Translations under genes and position numbers: made by a program
The notes under the pieces: generated by a model
Database searches by the model: none
Told to the model about the DNA's origin: nothing
What the model saw: only the letters and a program-made list of their open reading frames with translations
Part shown: positions 26,970-35,035 of the stretch, piece after piece
Layout: every line of letters starts with the position of its first letter
Position numbering within the stretch: the first letter of the stretch is position 1
Source of the DNA: Streptomyces sp. NRRL F-6676
GTDB taxonomy: Bacteria; Actinomycetota; Actinomycetes; Streptomycetales; Streptomycetaceae
Length of the DNA: 64,000 nt
Assembly: GCF_000725625.1 (NCBI RefSeq)
Contig: NZ_JOHS01000053.1
Span: forward strand, 1-64,000
Direction of reading: 5' to 3'

Positions 26970-28913
26970 GTGACCAAGCTGGAGAACATCCGGGGACCAC
27001 GCGACCTGAAGGCGCTGTCCGAGGCGGAACTCGGCGAACTGTCCGAAGAGATACGGCAGTTCCTCATCCACGCCGTCGCCAGGACCGGCGGACACCTCGG
27101 GCCCAATCTGGGCGTGGTGGAACTGACCGTCGCGCTCCACCGGGTCTTCGAGTCGCCGGCCGACCGCATCCTGTGGGACACCGGCCACCAGAGCTACGTG
27201 CACAAGCTCCTGACCGGCCGTCAGGACTTCTCCAAACTGCGCGGCAAGGGCGGACTGTCCGGCTACCCCTCGCGCGAGGAGTCCGAGCACGACGTCATCG
27301 AGAACAGCCACGCCTCCACCGCGCTCGGCTGGGCCGACGGCCTCGCCAAGGCCCGCGAGGTGCGCGGCGAGGAGGGGCACGTCGTCGCCGTCATCGGCGA
27401 CGGCGCGCTCACCGGCGGCATGGCCTGGGAGGCGCTGAACAACATCGCCGCCGCCAAGGACCGACCGCTGATCATCGTCGTCAACGACAACGAACGCTCC
27501 TACGCGCCCACCATCGGCGGCCTCGCCAACCACCTGGCCACCCTGCGCACCACCGACGGCTACGAGAAGGCGCTCGCCTGGGGCAAGGGCATGCTCCAGC
27601 GCACCCCCGTCGTCGGCAACACCGTCTACGAAGCCCTGCACGGCGCCAAGAAGGGGTTCAAGGACGCCTTCGCCCCGCAGGGCATGTTCGAGGACCTGGG
27701 CCTGAAGTACGTCGGCCCCATCGACGGACACGACATCGGGGCCGTCGAGTCCGCGCTGCGCCGCGCGAAACGCTTCCACGGCCCCGTCCTGGTCCACTGC
27801 CTCACGGAGAAGGGCCGCGGCTACGAACCCGCGCTCGCCCACGAGGAGGACCACTTCCACACCGTCGGCGTCATGGACCCGCTCACCTGCGCACCCCTCG
27901 CCCCGGCCGGGGGCCCCTCCTGGACCTCGGTGTTCGGCGAGGAGATCGCGGCCATCGGCGAGGAACGCGAGGACGTCGTCGCGATCACGGCCGCCATGCT
28001 GCACCCCGTGGGCCTGGGGAAGTTCGCCGAACGGTTCCCCGACCGGGTGTGGGACGTCGGCATCGCCGAACAGCACGCCGCCGTCAGCGCGGCCGGACTC
28101 GCCACCGGGGGACTGCACCCCGTCGTCGCCGTCTACGCCACCTTCCTCAACCGCGCCTTCGACCAGCTCCTGATGGACGTGGCCCTGCACCGCTGCGGGG
28201 TCACCTTCGTCCTGGACCGGGCCGGCGTCACCGGCGTCGACGGCCCCTCGCACAACGGCATGTGGGACATGTCGATGCTCCAGGTCGTCCCCGGACTGCG
28301 GATCGCCGCGCCGCGCGACGCCGACCAGCTCCGTGCCGAACTGCGCGAGGCCCTCGCCGTGGACGACGCGCCCACGCTGGTCCGCTTCCCCAAGGAGTCG
28401 GTCGGCCCCGCGATCCCGGCCCTGGAGCGGATCGGCGGGATGGACGTACTGCACCGGGCGGAGGCCCCCGAGGTACTCCTCGTCGCCGTCGGCGTCATGG
28501 CGCCCGTCTGCCTCCAGGCCGCCGAACTCCTCGAAGCGCGCGGCACCGGCTGCACCGTCGTCGACCCGCGCTGGGTCAAACCCGTCGACCCCGCCCTGCC
28601 CGGCCTCGCCGCCCGGCACCGCATGGTCGCCGTCGTCGAGGACAACAGCCGGGCCGCCGGAGTCGGTTCCGCCGTCGCGCTCGCCCTCGGCGACGCCGAC
28701 GTGGACGTACCCGTACGCCGCTTCGGCATCCCGGAGCAGTTCCTCGCGCACGCCAAACGCGGCGAGGTGCTCGCCGACATCGGGCTGACCCCTGTCGAGA
28801 TCGCCGGGCGGATCAGCGGATGCCTCACGGCGGGTCCCGAGGGCACCGCCGGCGCCCGGCCGGGGCAGCAGACCGAACCGCAAGCGAAGACGTCCGAGGA
28901 GAGCCACGTATGA
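26970..28913 (+). CDS. dxs: 1-Deoxy-D-xylulose-5-phosphate synthase
   Basis: Condenses pyruvate with glyceraldehyde 3-phosphate in the first MEP-pathway step, using thiamine diphosphate. The 647-residue product has the TPP motif [21 protein letters not shown]...NDN at about residues 144-175, the catalytic-His region [17 protein letters not shown], and the transketolase pyrimidine-binding [17 protein letters not shown] at about residues 357-373. It starts at GTG 26970, 28 bases after the ispG remnant, and ends in an ATGA overlap with hpnO. As a hopanoid-cluster copy it probably raises isoprenoid precursor supply; another housekeeping dxs is likely elsewhere. Confidence 0.95.
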   Translation: MTKLENIRGPRDLKALSEAELGELSEEIRQFLIHAVARTGGHLGPNLGVVELTVALHRVFESPADRILWDTGHQSYVHKLLTGRQDFSKLRGKGGLSGYPSREESEHDVIENSHASTALGWADGLAKAREVRGEEGHVVAVIGDGALTGGMAWEALNNIAAAKDRPLIIVVNDNERSYAPTIGGLANHLATLRTTDGYEKALAWGKGMLQRTPVVGNTVYEALHGAKKGFKDAFAPQGMFEDLGLKYVGPIDGHDIGAVESALRRAKRFHGPVLVHCLTEKGRGYEPALAHEEDHFHTVGVMDPLTCAPLAPAGGPSWTSVFGEEIAAIGEEREDVVAITAAMLHPVGLGKFAERFPDRVWDVGIAEQHAAVSAAGLATGGLHPVVAVYATFLNRAFDQLLMDVALHRCGVTFVLDRAGVTGVDGPSHNGMWDMSMLQVVPGLRIAAPRDADQLRAELREALAVDDAPTLVRFPKESVGPAIPALERIGGMDVLHRAEAPEVLLVAVGVMAPVCLQAAELLEARGTGCTVVDPRWVKPVDPALPGLAARHRMVAVVEDNSRAAGVGSAVALALGDADVDVPVRRFGIPEQFLAHAKRGEVLADIGLTPVEIAGRISGCLTAGPEGTAGARPGQQTEPQAKTSEESHV

Positions 28914-30331
28914 CCACCGCGGAATCCGCCCCGAGCCAGGAGGCCGCGAAGGGCGAGGAGTTCGACCTCGCGGGGCTGCTCGCCGCGCGCGGGGGCGAGC
29001 GCTACGACCTGCACGGCCGCTACGTCAACCACCAGCTGCCGCGCATGCTGCACACCATCGGCTTCGACAAGGTCTACGAACGGGCCGAGGGCGCCCACTT
29101 CTGGGACGCCGACGGCAACGACTACCTGGACATGCTCGCCGGGTTCGGCGTCATGGGCCTCGGCCGCCACCACCCGGTGGTCCGCAAGGCCCTGCACGAC
29201 GTCCTCGACGCCGACCTCGCCGACCTGACCCGGTTCGACTGTCCGCCGCTGCCCGGACTGCTCGCCGAGAAGCTGCTCTCCCACAGCCCGCACCTGGACC
29301 GCGTCTTCTTCGGCAACAGCGGCACCGAGGCGGTCGAGACCGCGCTGAAGTTCGCCCGGTACGCCACCGGGCGGCGCCGCGTCCTGTACTGCGCCCACGC
29401 CTTCCACGGGCTGACCACCGGCTCCCTCTCCGTCAACGGCGAGGACGGCTTCCGTGACGGCTTCGCCCCGCTGCTCCCCGACACCGCGGTGCCGCTCGGC
29501 GACCTCGACGCGCTGGCCCGGGAGCTGAAGAAGGGCGACGTCGCCGCGCTCATCGTCGAACCGATCCAGGGCAAGGGCGTGCACGAGGCCCCGCCCGGCT
29601 ATCTGCGCGCCGCGCAGGAGCTGCTCCACAAGCACAAGGCGCTGCTCATCGCCGACGAGGTGCAGACCGGGCTCGGCCGCACCGGCGACTTCTACGCCTA
29701 CCAGCACGAGGACGGCGTCGAGCCGGACCTGGTGTGCGTGGCGAAGTCCCTGTCGGGCGGGTACGTGCCGGTGTCGGCGACGCTCGGCAAGGACTGGATC
29801 TTCAAGAAGGTCTACTCGTCCATGGACCGCGTGCTCGTCCACTCCGCCAGCTTCGGTGCCAACGCGCAGGCGATGGCGGCGGGTCTCGCGGTGCTGCACG
29901 TCATGGAGAACGAGCAGATCGTCGCGCACGCCCGGGCGATGGGGGAGCGGCTGAAGTCGGGGCTCGCGGCGCTGACGGAGCGGTACGAGCTGCTCTCCGA
30001 GGTGCGGGGGCGCGGGCTGATGATCGGCATCGAGTTCGGCCGGCCGAAGTCGCTGAAGCTGCGGAGCCGGTGGGCGATGCTACAGGCGGCGCGGAAGGGG
30101 TTGTTCGCGCAGATGGTGGTGGTGCCGTTGTTGCAGCGGCACCGGATCCTGACGCAGGTGTCGGGGGATCACCTGGAGGTGATCAAGCTGATTCCGCCGC
30201 TGGTGGTGGACGAGGCGGATGTCGACCGGTTCGTGGAGGCGTTCACCGCGGTGATGGACGACGCGCATGACGGGGGTCTCATGTGGGACTTCGGCAAGAC
30301 ACTGGTGAAGCAGGCGGTGGCGACGAGGTAG
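28910..30331 (+). CDS. hpnO: Aminotransferase HpnO type (aminobacteriohopanetriol synthesis)
   Basis: A class III PLP aminotransferase of 473 residues, expected to convert the ribosylhopane aldehyde into 35-aminobacteriohopane-32,33,34-triol. Features include the cofactor phosphate loop [20 protein letters not shown] at about residues 133-152, the Asp that holds the pyridine nitrogen in [14 protein letters not shown], and the Schiff-base Lys in [13 protein letters not shown]. The start ATG 28910 overlaps the dxs stop. It closes the hopanoid operon, and the complete dispersed repeat lies 21 bases past its stop. Confidence 0.92.
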   Translation: MTTAESAPSQEAAKGEEFDLAGLLAARGGERYDLHGRYVNHQLPRMLHTIGFDKVYERAEGAHFWDADGNDYLDMLAGFGVMGLGRHHPVVRKALHDVLDADLADLTRFDCPPLPGLLAEKLLSHSPHLDRVFFGNSGTEAVETALKFARYATGRRRVLYCAHAFHGLTTGSLSVNGEDGFRDGFAPLLPDTAVPLGDLDALARELKKGDVAALIVEPIQGKGVHEAPPGYLRAAQELLHKHKALLIADEVQTGLGRTGDFYAYQHEDGVEPDLVCVAKSLSGGYVPVSATLGKDWIFKKVYSSMDRVLVHSASFGANAQAMAAGLAVLHVMENEQIVAHARAMGERLKSGLAALTERYELLSEVRGRGLMIGIEFGRPKSLKLRSRWAMLQAARKGLFAQMVVVPLLQRHRILTQVSGDHLEVIKLIPPLVVDEADVDRFVEAFTAVMDDAHDGGLMWDFGKTLVKQAVATR

Positions 30332-30352
30332 GGGGTCGCCCGGGAGGGTTTC

Positions 30353-30511
30353 CTCGCCCCCGCCGCCCCTACCCTTCCCGTCCCCCGGGGGCTCCCCGCG
30401 CCCCTATCAGGGGCGCGGGGAACTGCGCACAACGGGGCGAAGCCCCGTGCCGGGGTCCAAGGGGCGGAGCCCCTTTGAAGGGACGGGAAGGGTAGGGGCG
30501 GCGGGGGCGAG
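30353..30511. mobile_element. Complete copy of the dispersed repeat, MITE-like with perfect 32-bp inverted ends
   Basis: The 159-bp element begins at 30353 with CTCGCCCCCGCCGCCCCTAC and ends at 30511. Bases 30353-30384 and 30480-30511 are perfect 32-bp inverted repeats. Between them lie three nested hairpins: CCCCGCGCCCC/GGGGCGCGGGG near 30393-30420, CGGGGCGAAGCCCCG near 30433-30447, and AAGGGG/CCCCTT near 30459-30476. It encodes nothing. Calling it mobile is inference from the inverted ends and the dispersed partial copies; no clear target-site duplication is seen. It may also act as terminator for the hopanoid operon. Confidence 0.6.
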
Positions 30512-30535
30512 AAAACTGCGAGCAGGAGCCCTCCT

Positions 30536-30570
30536 TTGCCTCCCAGGCAAGAAAATTGCCCGCCGGGCAA
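30536..30570 (+). promoter_or_regulatory. Two tandem 15-bp dyads upstream of the XRE-cupin gene
   Basis: TTGCCTCCCAGGCAA (30536-30550) and TTGCCCGCCGGGCAA (30556-30570) share the form TTGCC-N5-GGCAA and are 20 bp apart centre to centre, two helical turns, so two dimers could bind the same face. They end 21 bases before the ATG at 30592. The encoded XRE protein is the natural candidate ligand; autoregulation is inference. Confidence 0.6.
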
Positions 30571-30591
30571 AAGTCTGGCTCAATCGGGGGT

Positions 30592-31215
30592 ATGAGCCCT
30601 TCCGATCCGTCGCCTCCGGCGGAGCCCGGCGCGGGTCTCCCCACCGTCGCCCCCCACCTCCGCGCCCTCCGCCACCGCACAGGGATGACCCTGGAGACCG
30701 CGGCCCGGGCCGCGAACCTCTCCCCGGCCCACCTCTCCCGCCTGGAGACCGGCCACCGTCACCCCTCCCTCCCCGTCCTCCTCACCCTCGCCCGCGTCTA
30801 CGGTACGACCGTCTCCGAACTGCTCGGCGAGACGGTCACCGAACGCGACGCCGTCGTCCGCGCCGCCGACGCGGAACCGACCCGCGCCGGCGGCTGGACG
30901 TACTGGCAGGCCGGCGCCCCCGCCCGCGGCATGCAGGCCCTGCGTGTCCACGTCCCGCACGGCGCGCAGGGCGACATCGTCCGCGTCCACCCGGGCGAGG
31001 AGTGGCTGTACGTCCTGAAGGGCCGCCTCCGCCTCCGCCTCGGCGACACCGCGCACCTTCTCGACGCCGGGGACAGCGCGCACTTCGACTCGCTCACCCC
31101 GCACCGCCTCGCCGCCGCCGACCGGGCCGGCTGCGATCTGCTGTTCGTCCACACCCTCTTGCAGAGCCCCAGCACCGCGCTCTGCCTCGGCCCCCTCACC
31201 GGAGACACCCCATGA
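30592..31215 (+). CDS. XRE family transcriptional regulator with C-terminal cupin domain
   Basis: A one-component regulator of 207 residues. An N-terminal helix-turn-helix (LRHRTGMTLETAARAANLS, then PAHLSRLETGHRHPS) spans about residues 28-65. A small beta-barrel cupin at about residues 105-195 contains VHPGEEWLYVLKGRLRLRLGD, followed by LDAGDSAHFDSLTPHR. The cupin would sense a small ligand. ATG 30592 is used; the longer frame from 30556 would run through the operator dyads. Its stop overlaps the following 39-residue membrane-protein gene, so regulator and small membrane protein are made together. Confidence 0.9.
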   Translation: MSPSDPSPPAEPGAGLPTVAPHLRALRHRTGMTLETAARAANLSPAHLSRLETGHRHPSLPVLLTLARVYGTTVSELLGETVTERDAVVRAADAEPTRAGGWTYWQAGAPARGMQALRVHVPHGAQGDIVRVHPGEEWLYVLKGRLRLRLGDTAHLLDAGDSAHFDSLTPHRLAAADRAGCDLLFVHTLLQSPSTALCLGPLTGDTP

Positions 31216-31331
31216 GCGACTTCGAGACCAAGTTCCCGCGTGCCCTGTGGGTCAGGCTGCTCGTGTACCTGGCCGTCGGGCATCTCTTCGCCGCGTTCAT
31301 CTGGCTGCTGTTCGAGGTGGGCGCCAAGTAG
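31212..31331 (+). CDS. DUF6126-like single-span membrane peptide, 39 residues
   Basis: A short ORF starting at an ATGA overlap with the XRE-cupin gene. The peptide begins with an acidic/basic head (SDFETKFPRALWVR) and then has a single membrane span (LLVYLAVGHLFAAFIWLLFEV). This layout matches the DUF6126 peptides that sit next to XRE-cupin regulators in Streptomyces. The function is unknown; the constant pairing suggests it is the regulator's main product-level partner or target. Confidence 0.75.
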   Translation: MSDFETKFPRALWVRLLVYLAVGHLFAAFIWLLFEVGAK

Positions 31332-31349
31332 CCGCTTGCGCGGAACACT

Positions 31350-32147
31350 TCAGCCCAGCAGGTGCTCGCGCAGCCGTGCGCGCACCTCGGGGGTGACCCC
31401 GAGCCCCCGCTCCAGATAGGCGTCCACCCCGCCCCAGGTCTCCTCGATCGCGGCGAACGCCGCCTGGAGGTACTCGGCCCGCGCGTCGAACAGCGGGGCG
31501 AGCAGCTCCATCACCTCGGGGGCGTACGCGTCCCCCGAGGAGGCGCTGCGCCGCACCTTGTACCGGCGGTGCTTCGCGTTGGACTCCAGATAGTCGGCGA
31601 CGATCGCGTCCCGCTCCACGCCCAGCGCGAGCAGGGTCACGGCGATCGACAGGCCCGCCCGGTCCTTCCCCGCCGAACAGTGCATCAGCGCGGGCGCGCC
31701 GCCGTCGGCCAGCGCGCCCAGCACCCGCGCGTGCTCCGCCGTACGCCCGCGCACGATCGCCCGGTACGAGGTGAGCATGCGTTCCTCGGCGCGGCCGTCG
31801 GACAGCAGTTCCCGCAGCTGCTCCAGGTTCCCCTCGCGCACCATCCGCCAGAACTCCGCCCCGTCGGCCGGGTCGGACAGCGGCAGGCCGACATTGCGCA
31901 CCCCCGGCAGTTCCACGTCCGGACCCTCCAGCCTGTGGTCCGCGGCGTTGCGGAAGTCGAAGACCGTGCGCAGGTTCAGGGAGGCGAGGAACACCGCGTC
32001 CTCGGCCGTCGCATGGGCGAGGTGGCCGCTGCGGAACAGCCTGCCGTACGCCACACGCCGGCCGTCCGCGGTCGGCAGCCCGCCCAGATCGCGGAAGTTG
32101 CGCACTCCGGCCAGCTCGGGTTCGGTCGACGGGACCTGCTGTGTCAC
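31350..32147 (-). CDS. Tyrosine phosphatase family protein (DUF/Y_phosphatase3 type)
   Basis: A 265-residue cytoplasmic phosphatase. The catalytic P-loop HCSAGKDRAG, with Cys at about residue 153 (CxxxxxR), and the opening GVRNFRDLGGLPTADGRRV identify the lipid/tyrosine phosphatase family exemplified by PtpB/LipA-like enzymes. The Lys and Asp inside the loop (GKDR) are typical of members with mixed phosphotyrosine and phosphoinositide activity. The start GTG 32147 is chosen because GGAGGAG lies 5 bases upstream; the ATG at 32162 overlaps that site. It is convergent with the small membrane gene and divergent from the riboswitch-controlled peptidase. Confidence 0.88.
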   Translation of the reverse strand: MTQQVPSTEPELAGVRNFRDLGGLPTADGRRVAYGRLFRSGHLAHATAEDAVFLASLNLRTVFDFRNAADHRLEGPDVELPGVRNVGLPLSDPADGAEFWRMVREGNLEQLRELLSDGRAEERMLTSYRAIVRGRTAEHARVLGALADGGAPALMHCSAGKDRAGLSIAVTLLALGVERDAIVADYLESNAKHRRYKVRRSASSGDAYAPEVMELLAPLFDARAEYLQAAFAAIEETWGGVDAYLERGLGVTPEVRARLREHLLG

Positions 32148-32600
32148 GGGTGCTCCTCCCATCCGTCCGCCGACGCGGCTCGTCGGCGGGGCGCGTTCGC
32201 CGACGACGATACGGCACGGGTGCCCCGGCAACCGTGCTCCGTACACACATCTCACCCGCACCCCGTACCGTCGTGAATGCCGCGAAACGGACCACTCGAT
32301 TATCCGGCCGATCCGCATCGATGCCTTTCTGTCCGAATTGACTCCTTCGCTCCAAGTGGCCCGGTAATGCGCCGCATCGACGAGCGGCGCGTGAGCAGGG
32401 TCATATTCGTGACGGGGCGTCGAACGTCATGTTCACGTAATTCACCTGTCGCGCCGGGGAATTCGGCGGGAACGGAAGATCGTCCATTCCTGTGCCGCGC
32501 TGTGAATTCTGTGAATCGATCAAGGGAAAGCGACGCCGGGGAAAGCCAAAGCTTGTGGTCGCGGCGCCATTTCGCTTACGTTCCCCAACGTTCCGAGCGG
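32148..32600. other. Divergent intergenic region upstream of the c-di-AMP riboswitch
   Basis: No gene is supported. The stretch is relatively AT-rich, as expected for promoters of the phosphatase and the riboswitch transcript. A long-range pair AAGCGA/TCGCTT with GCGACGCC and GGCGCCA inside (about 32526-32578) may form an extended hairpin just upstream of the aptamer. Confidence 0.4.
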
Positions 32601-32784
32601 AACGCCGAATCCTGCCGCCGCCCGGAATCCGCACTCACCCACCCGTACTGGCAGGAGCGGGGGACCCACAGGTACATCGCCTGGGCCGGTCTTCCGGTAC
32701 AGGCTCGGGGTAAAGCCGCGCACAGTTCGCGGCCGGGCATCTCCAGCTCGCACCCGACAGCTCACCTCGCAGGCGCCGGAGAGG
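32601..32784 (+). promoter_or_regulatory. c-di-AMP riboswitch (ydaO/yuaA class)
   Basis: The conserved pieces of the ydaO aptamer appear in order: CCGAATCCTGCCGCC (from about 32605), the helix CCTGCC/GGCAGG (32611-32616 with 32650-32655), GCGGGGGACCCA (about 32657-32668), GGGGTAAAGCCGCG (about 32707-32720), and the 3' block CACCCGACAGCTCACCTCGC followed by AGGCG (about 32751-32775). It ends about 10 bases before the ATG of a LysM/M23 peptidase. In Streptomyces this riboswitch class controls cell-wall hydrolases such as RpfA, usually turning them off when c-di-AMP is high. The assignment is by eye, without a covariance model. Confidence 0.88.
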
Positions 32785-32792
32785 AATTCGAC

Positions 32793-33731
32793 ATGCCCGC
32801 GAAGGGTAAGCACCGCCGTACCAAGGCCCGGTTCATCACCACGACCCTCGCCGCCGCCGGAACCGGAGGCGCCGCGCTCGCGCTGCCCCTCCTGAGCGCC
32901 ACCGGCGCCCACGCCGCCACCCCGGCCGCCGCGCCCGAGCACAGCGCCACCTCCGTCGCCGCGAGCGCGCACGAGGACGCCGCGCGGACGTACACCGTGA
33001 AGTCCGGCGACTGGCTCGCCAAGATCGCCGGTGAGCAGCACGTCGCCGGCGGCTGGCACAAGCTCTACGACGACAACCGCGAGGCCGTCGGCAGCGACCC
33101 GTCGCTCATCCACCCCGGCCTGAAGCTCACGCTGGGCGCCAAGGCCCCCGCGCACGCCGGCAGCTCCTCCTCCTCGGACGAGTCCCCGGCCAAGAGCGGC
33201 TCCGCCGAGAAGTCCGCGCCCGCCGAGAAGTCCGCGACCGCGCAGAAGTCCGAGGCCGCCCAGGGTAGCCAGTCCGCCGCCGAGGGCGACTCCGCCGCCG
33301 CGAAGCCCGCCGCGAGCAGCGGCTCCGGCTACACGCTCCCGGTCCAGGGCGCCACCATCGGCACCGCCTACCACACCGCGGGCAGCATGTGGTCCAGCGG
33401 CTACCACACCGGCACCGACTTCGTCGTCCCGACCGGCACCAGCGTCAAGGCCATAGCCAACGCCACCGTCGTCTCCGCCGGCTGGGGCGGCGCGTACGGC
33501 AACCAGGTCGTCCTCAAGCTCGCCGACGGCTACTACGCCCAGTACGCCCACCTCTCGCAGCTCTCCGTCTCGGCCGGCCAGACCGTGACCGAGGGCCAGC
33601 AGCTCGGCCTCTCCGGTGCCACCGGCAACGTCACCGGGCCGCACCTGCACTTCGAGATCCGCACCACCCCGGACTACGGCTCGGACGTGGACCCGGTCGC
33701 CTACCTGCGCGCCCACGGCGTCACCGTCTGA
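32793..33731 (+). CDS. Secreted LysM-M23 peptidase (cell-wall hydrolase)
   Basis: A 312-residue exported peptidoglycan endopeptidase. A basic leader KGKHRRTKAR and a hydrophobic stretch to ATGAHA form the signal peptide (about residues 1-40). LysM follows at about residues 66-115 (TYTVKSGDWLAKIAGE...). A Ser/Ala/Lys-rich linker of about 60 residues with repeated EKSA units leads to the M23 domain at about residues 190-312. Zinc ligands are in YHTGTDFVVPTG (H and D) and GPHLHFEI (HxH). ATG 32793 is preceded by GAGAGGA. Translation is probably governed by the c-di-AMP riboswitch directly upstream, linking wall hydrolysis to c-di-AMP level. Confidence 0.94.
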   Translation: MPAKGKHRRTKARFITTTLAAAGTGGAALALPLLSATGAHAATPAAAPEHSATSVAASAHEDAARTYTVKSGDWLAKIAGEQHVAGGWHKLYDDNREAVGSDPSLIHPGLKLTLGAKAPAHAGSSSSSDESPAKSGSAEKSAPAEKSATAQKSEAAQGSQSAAEGDSAAAKPAASSGSGYTLPVQGATIGTAYHTAGSMWSSGYHTGTDFVVPTGTSVKAIANATVVSAGWGGAYGNQVVLKLADGYYAQYAHLSQLSVSAGQTVTEGQQLGLSGATGNVTGPHLHFEIRTTPDYGSDVDPVAYLRAHGVTV

Positions 33732-33747
33732 CGGCCCCGCCTCCCCG

Positions 33748-33782
33748 AAGGCCGGACCCCCCGATCCCCGGGGTCCGGCCTT
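33748..33782 (+). terminator. Hairpin terminator after the M23 peptidase gene
   Basis: A perfect 13-bp stem AAGGCCGGACCCC / GGGGTCCGGCCTT with a 9-base loop, 17 bases past the stop codon. A second, weaker GTCCGG repeat follows at about 33790. Confidence 0.85.
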
Positions 33783-33920
33783 CGGCCGTGTCCGGACCCC
33801 GCCCGCCGGCCGTGTCTTATTCCGCTGTTGACCAAGCCTTGACCCGTGGGGTATCTCACCGCACGTCAACCCCTCCCTACGGTCGCGTAGCTCACATCCC
33901 AGGAGGAAGGATGGGCCGAC

Positions 33921-34739
33921 GTGGCAGACGATTCGAAGAGTGACAACAGATCAGTGATCGGGTCGTACGTGGCGGTGGGGGACAGCTTCACCGAGGGCGT
34001 CGGCGACCCCGGCCCGGACGGGGCCTTCGTCGGCTGGGCCGACCGCTTCGCGGTCCTCCTCGCCGACCGGCGGCCCGAGGGCGACTTCCGGTACACCAAC
34101 CTCGCCGTACGCGGGAAGCTGCTCGACCAGATCGTCGAGGACCAGCTCCCGCGGGCCCTGGAGCTCGCCCCCGACCTGGTCTCCTTCTGTGCGGGCGGCA
34201 ACGACATCATCCGGCCCGGCACCGATCCGGACGAGGTCGCCGAACGGTTCGAACGCGCGGTGGCCCGCCTCACCGGCACGGTCGGCACGGTGATGGTCAC
34301 CACCGGCTTCGACACCCGCGGCGTCCCCGTGCTCAAGCATCTGCGCGGCAAGATCGCGACGTACAACGGGCACGTGCGGGCCATCGCCGACCGGTACGGC
34401 TGCCCCGTGCTCGACCTGTGGTCGCTGCGGACGGTGCAGGACCGGCGGGCCTGGGACACCGACCGGCTGCACCTCTCGCCCGAGGGCCACACCCGGGTCG
34501 CCCTGCGCGCCGGCCAGCTGCTCGGCCTGGACGTCCCGGCCGACCCCGACCAGCCCTGGCCGCCGCTGCCGCCGCGCGGCACGCTGGAGATCCGCCGCGA
34601 CGACATCCACTGGGCGCGGGAGCATCTCGTGCCGTGGATAGGCCGCCGCCTGCGCGGCCAGTCCTCCGGAGACGAGGCGGTGGCCAAGGGTCCCCTGTCC
34701 CCCGAGGACATCAGGATGCGGATCGGGACGGCGGTCTGA
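33921..34739 (+). CDS. SGNH/GDSL hydrolase, cytoplasmic type
   Basis: A 272-residue esterase/lipase-fold enzyme with no signal peptide. The nucleophile block AVGDSFTEGVGDP is at about residues 18-30, the oxyanion Gly is in the LAVRGK region, Asn is in CAGGNDIIRPG, and the catalytic Asp/His are in DRLHLSPEGHTRVA. The substrate is unknown. The start GTG 33921 is uncertain: the strong GGAGGAAGG site points at an ATG (33911) in another frame that makes a 10-residue peptide and ends at 33943 inside this gene. GTG 33954 is a shorter option. Confidence 0.87.
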   Translation: MADDSKSDNRSVIGSYVAVGDSFTEGVGDPGPDGAFVGWADRFAVLLADRRPEGDFRYTNLAVRGKLLDQIVEDQLPRALELAPDLVSFCAGGNDIIRPGTDPDEVAERFERAVARLTGTVGTVMVTTGFDTRGVPVLKHLRGKIATYNGHVRAIADRYGCPVLDLWSLRTVQDRRAWDTDRLHLSPEGHTRVALRAGQLLGLDVPADPDQPWPPLPPRGTLEIRRDDIHWAREHLVPWIGRRLRGQSSGDEAVAKGPLSPEDIRMRIGTAV

Positions 34740-34807
34740 GCGCGGGACGCCCAGTGGCTCGGGGCTTCAGCCGTCGGGCGACCGCGGGCGCGCTGTGCTC
34801 GCTCGCG

Positions 34808-34937
34808 CGGTTCCCCGCGCCTCTCGAAGGGGCGCGGGGCTGTGTCGATGTGCGGCTCCGCCGCGTGGGCGCAATCTTTTGGGGGTCCCGGGGGCGCAGC
34901 CCCCGGGGACGGGAAGGGCAGGGGCGGCGGGGGCGAG
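34808..34937. repeat. Dispersed GC-rich intergenic repeat, partial copy 5
   Basis: The gap between the hydrolase and the metallo-beta-lactamase-fold gene carries the module with arms GTTCCCCGCGCC and GGGGCGCGGGG (about 34809-34840), a GCGGCTCCGCCGC hairpin (about 34851-34863), CCCGGGGGCGCAGCCCCCGGG (about 34888-34908), and the G-rich right terminus at 34906-34937. The left terminus is missing. Confidence 0.75.
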
Positions 34938-35035
34938 AACAATCCCCGCGCACCCGCCCTCCACGGGAACCCACAGCCGCCCCACAACCGTTGACGCGGA
35001 GAACGAACCGCCCCGCGTACACCACTGGAGACGCC

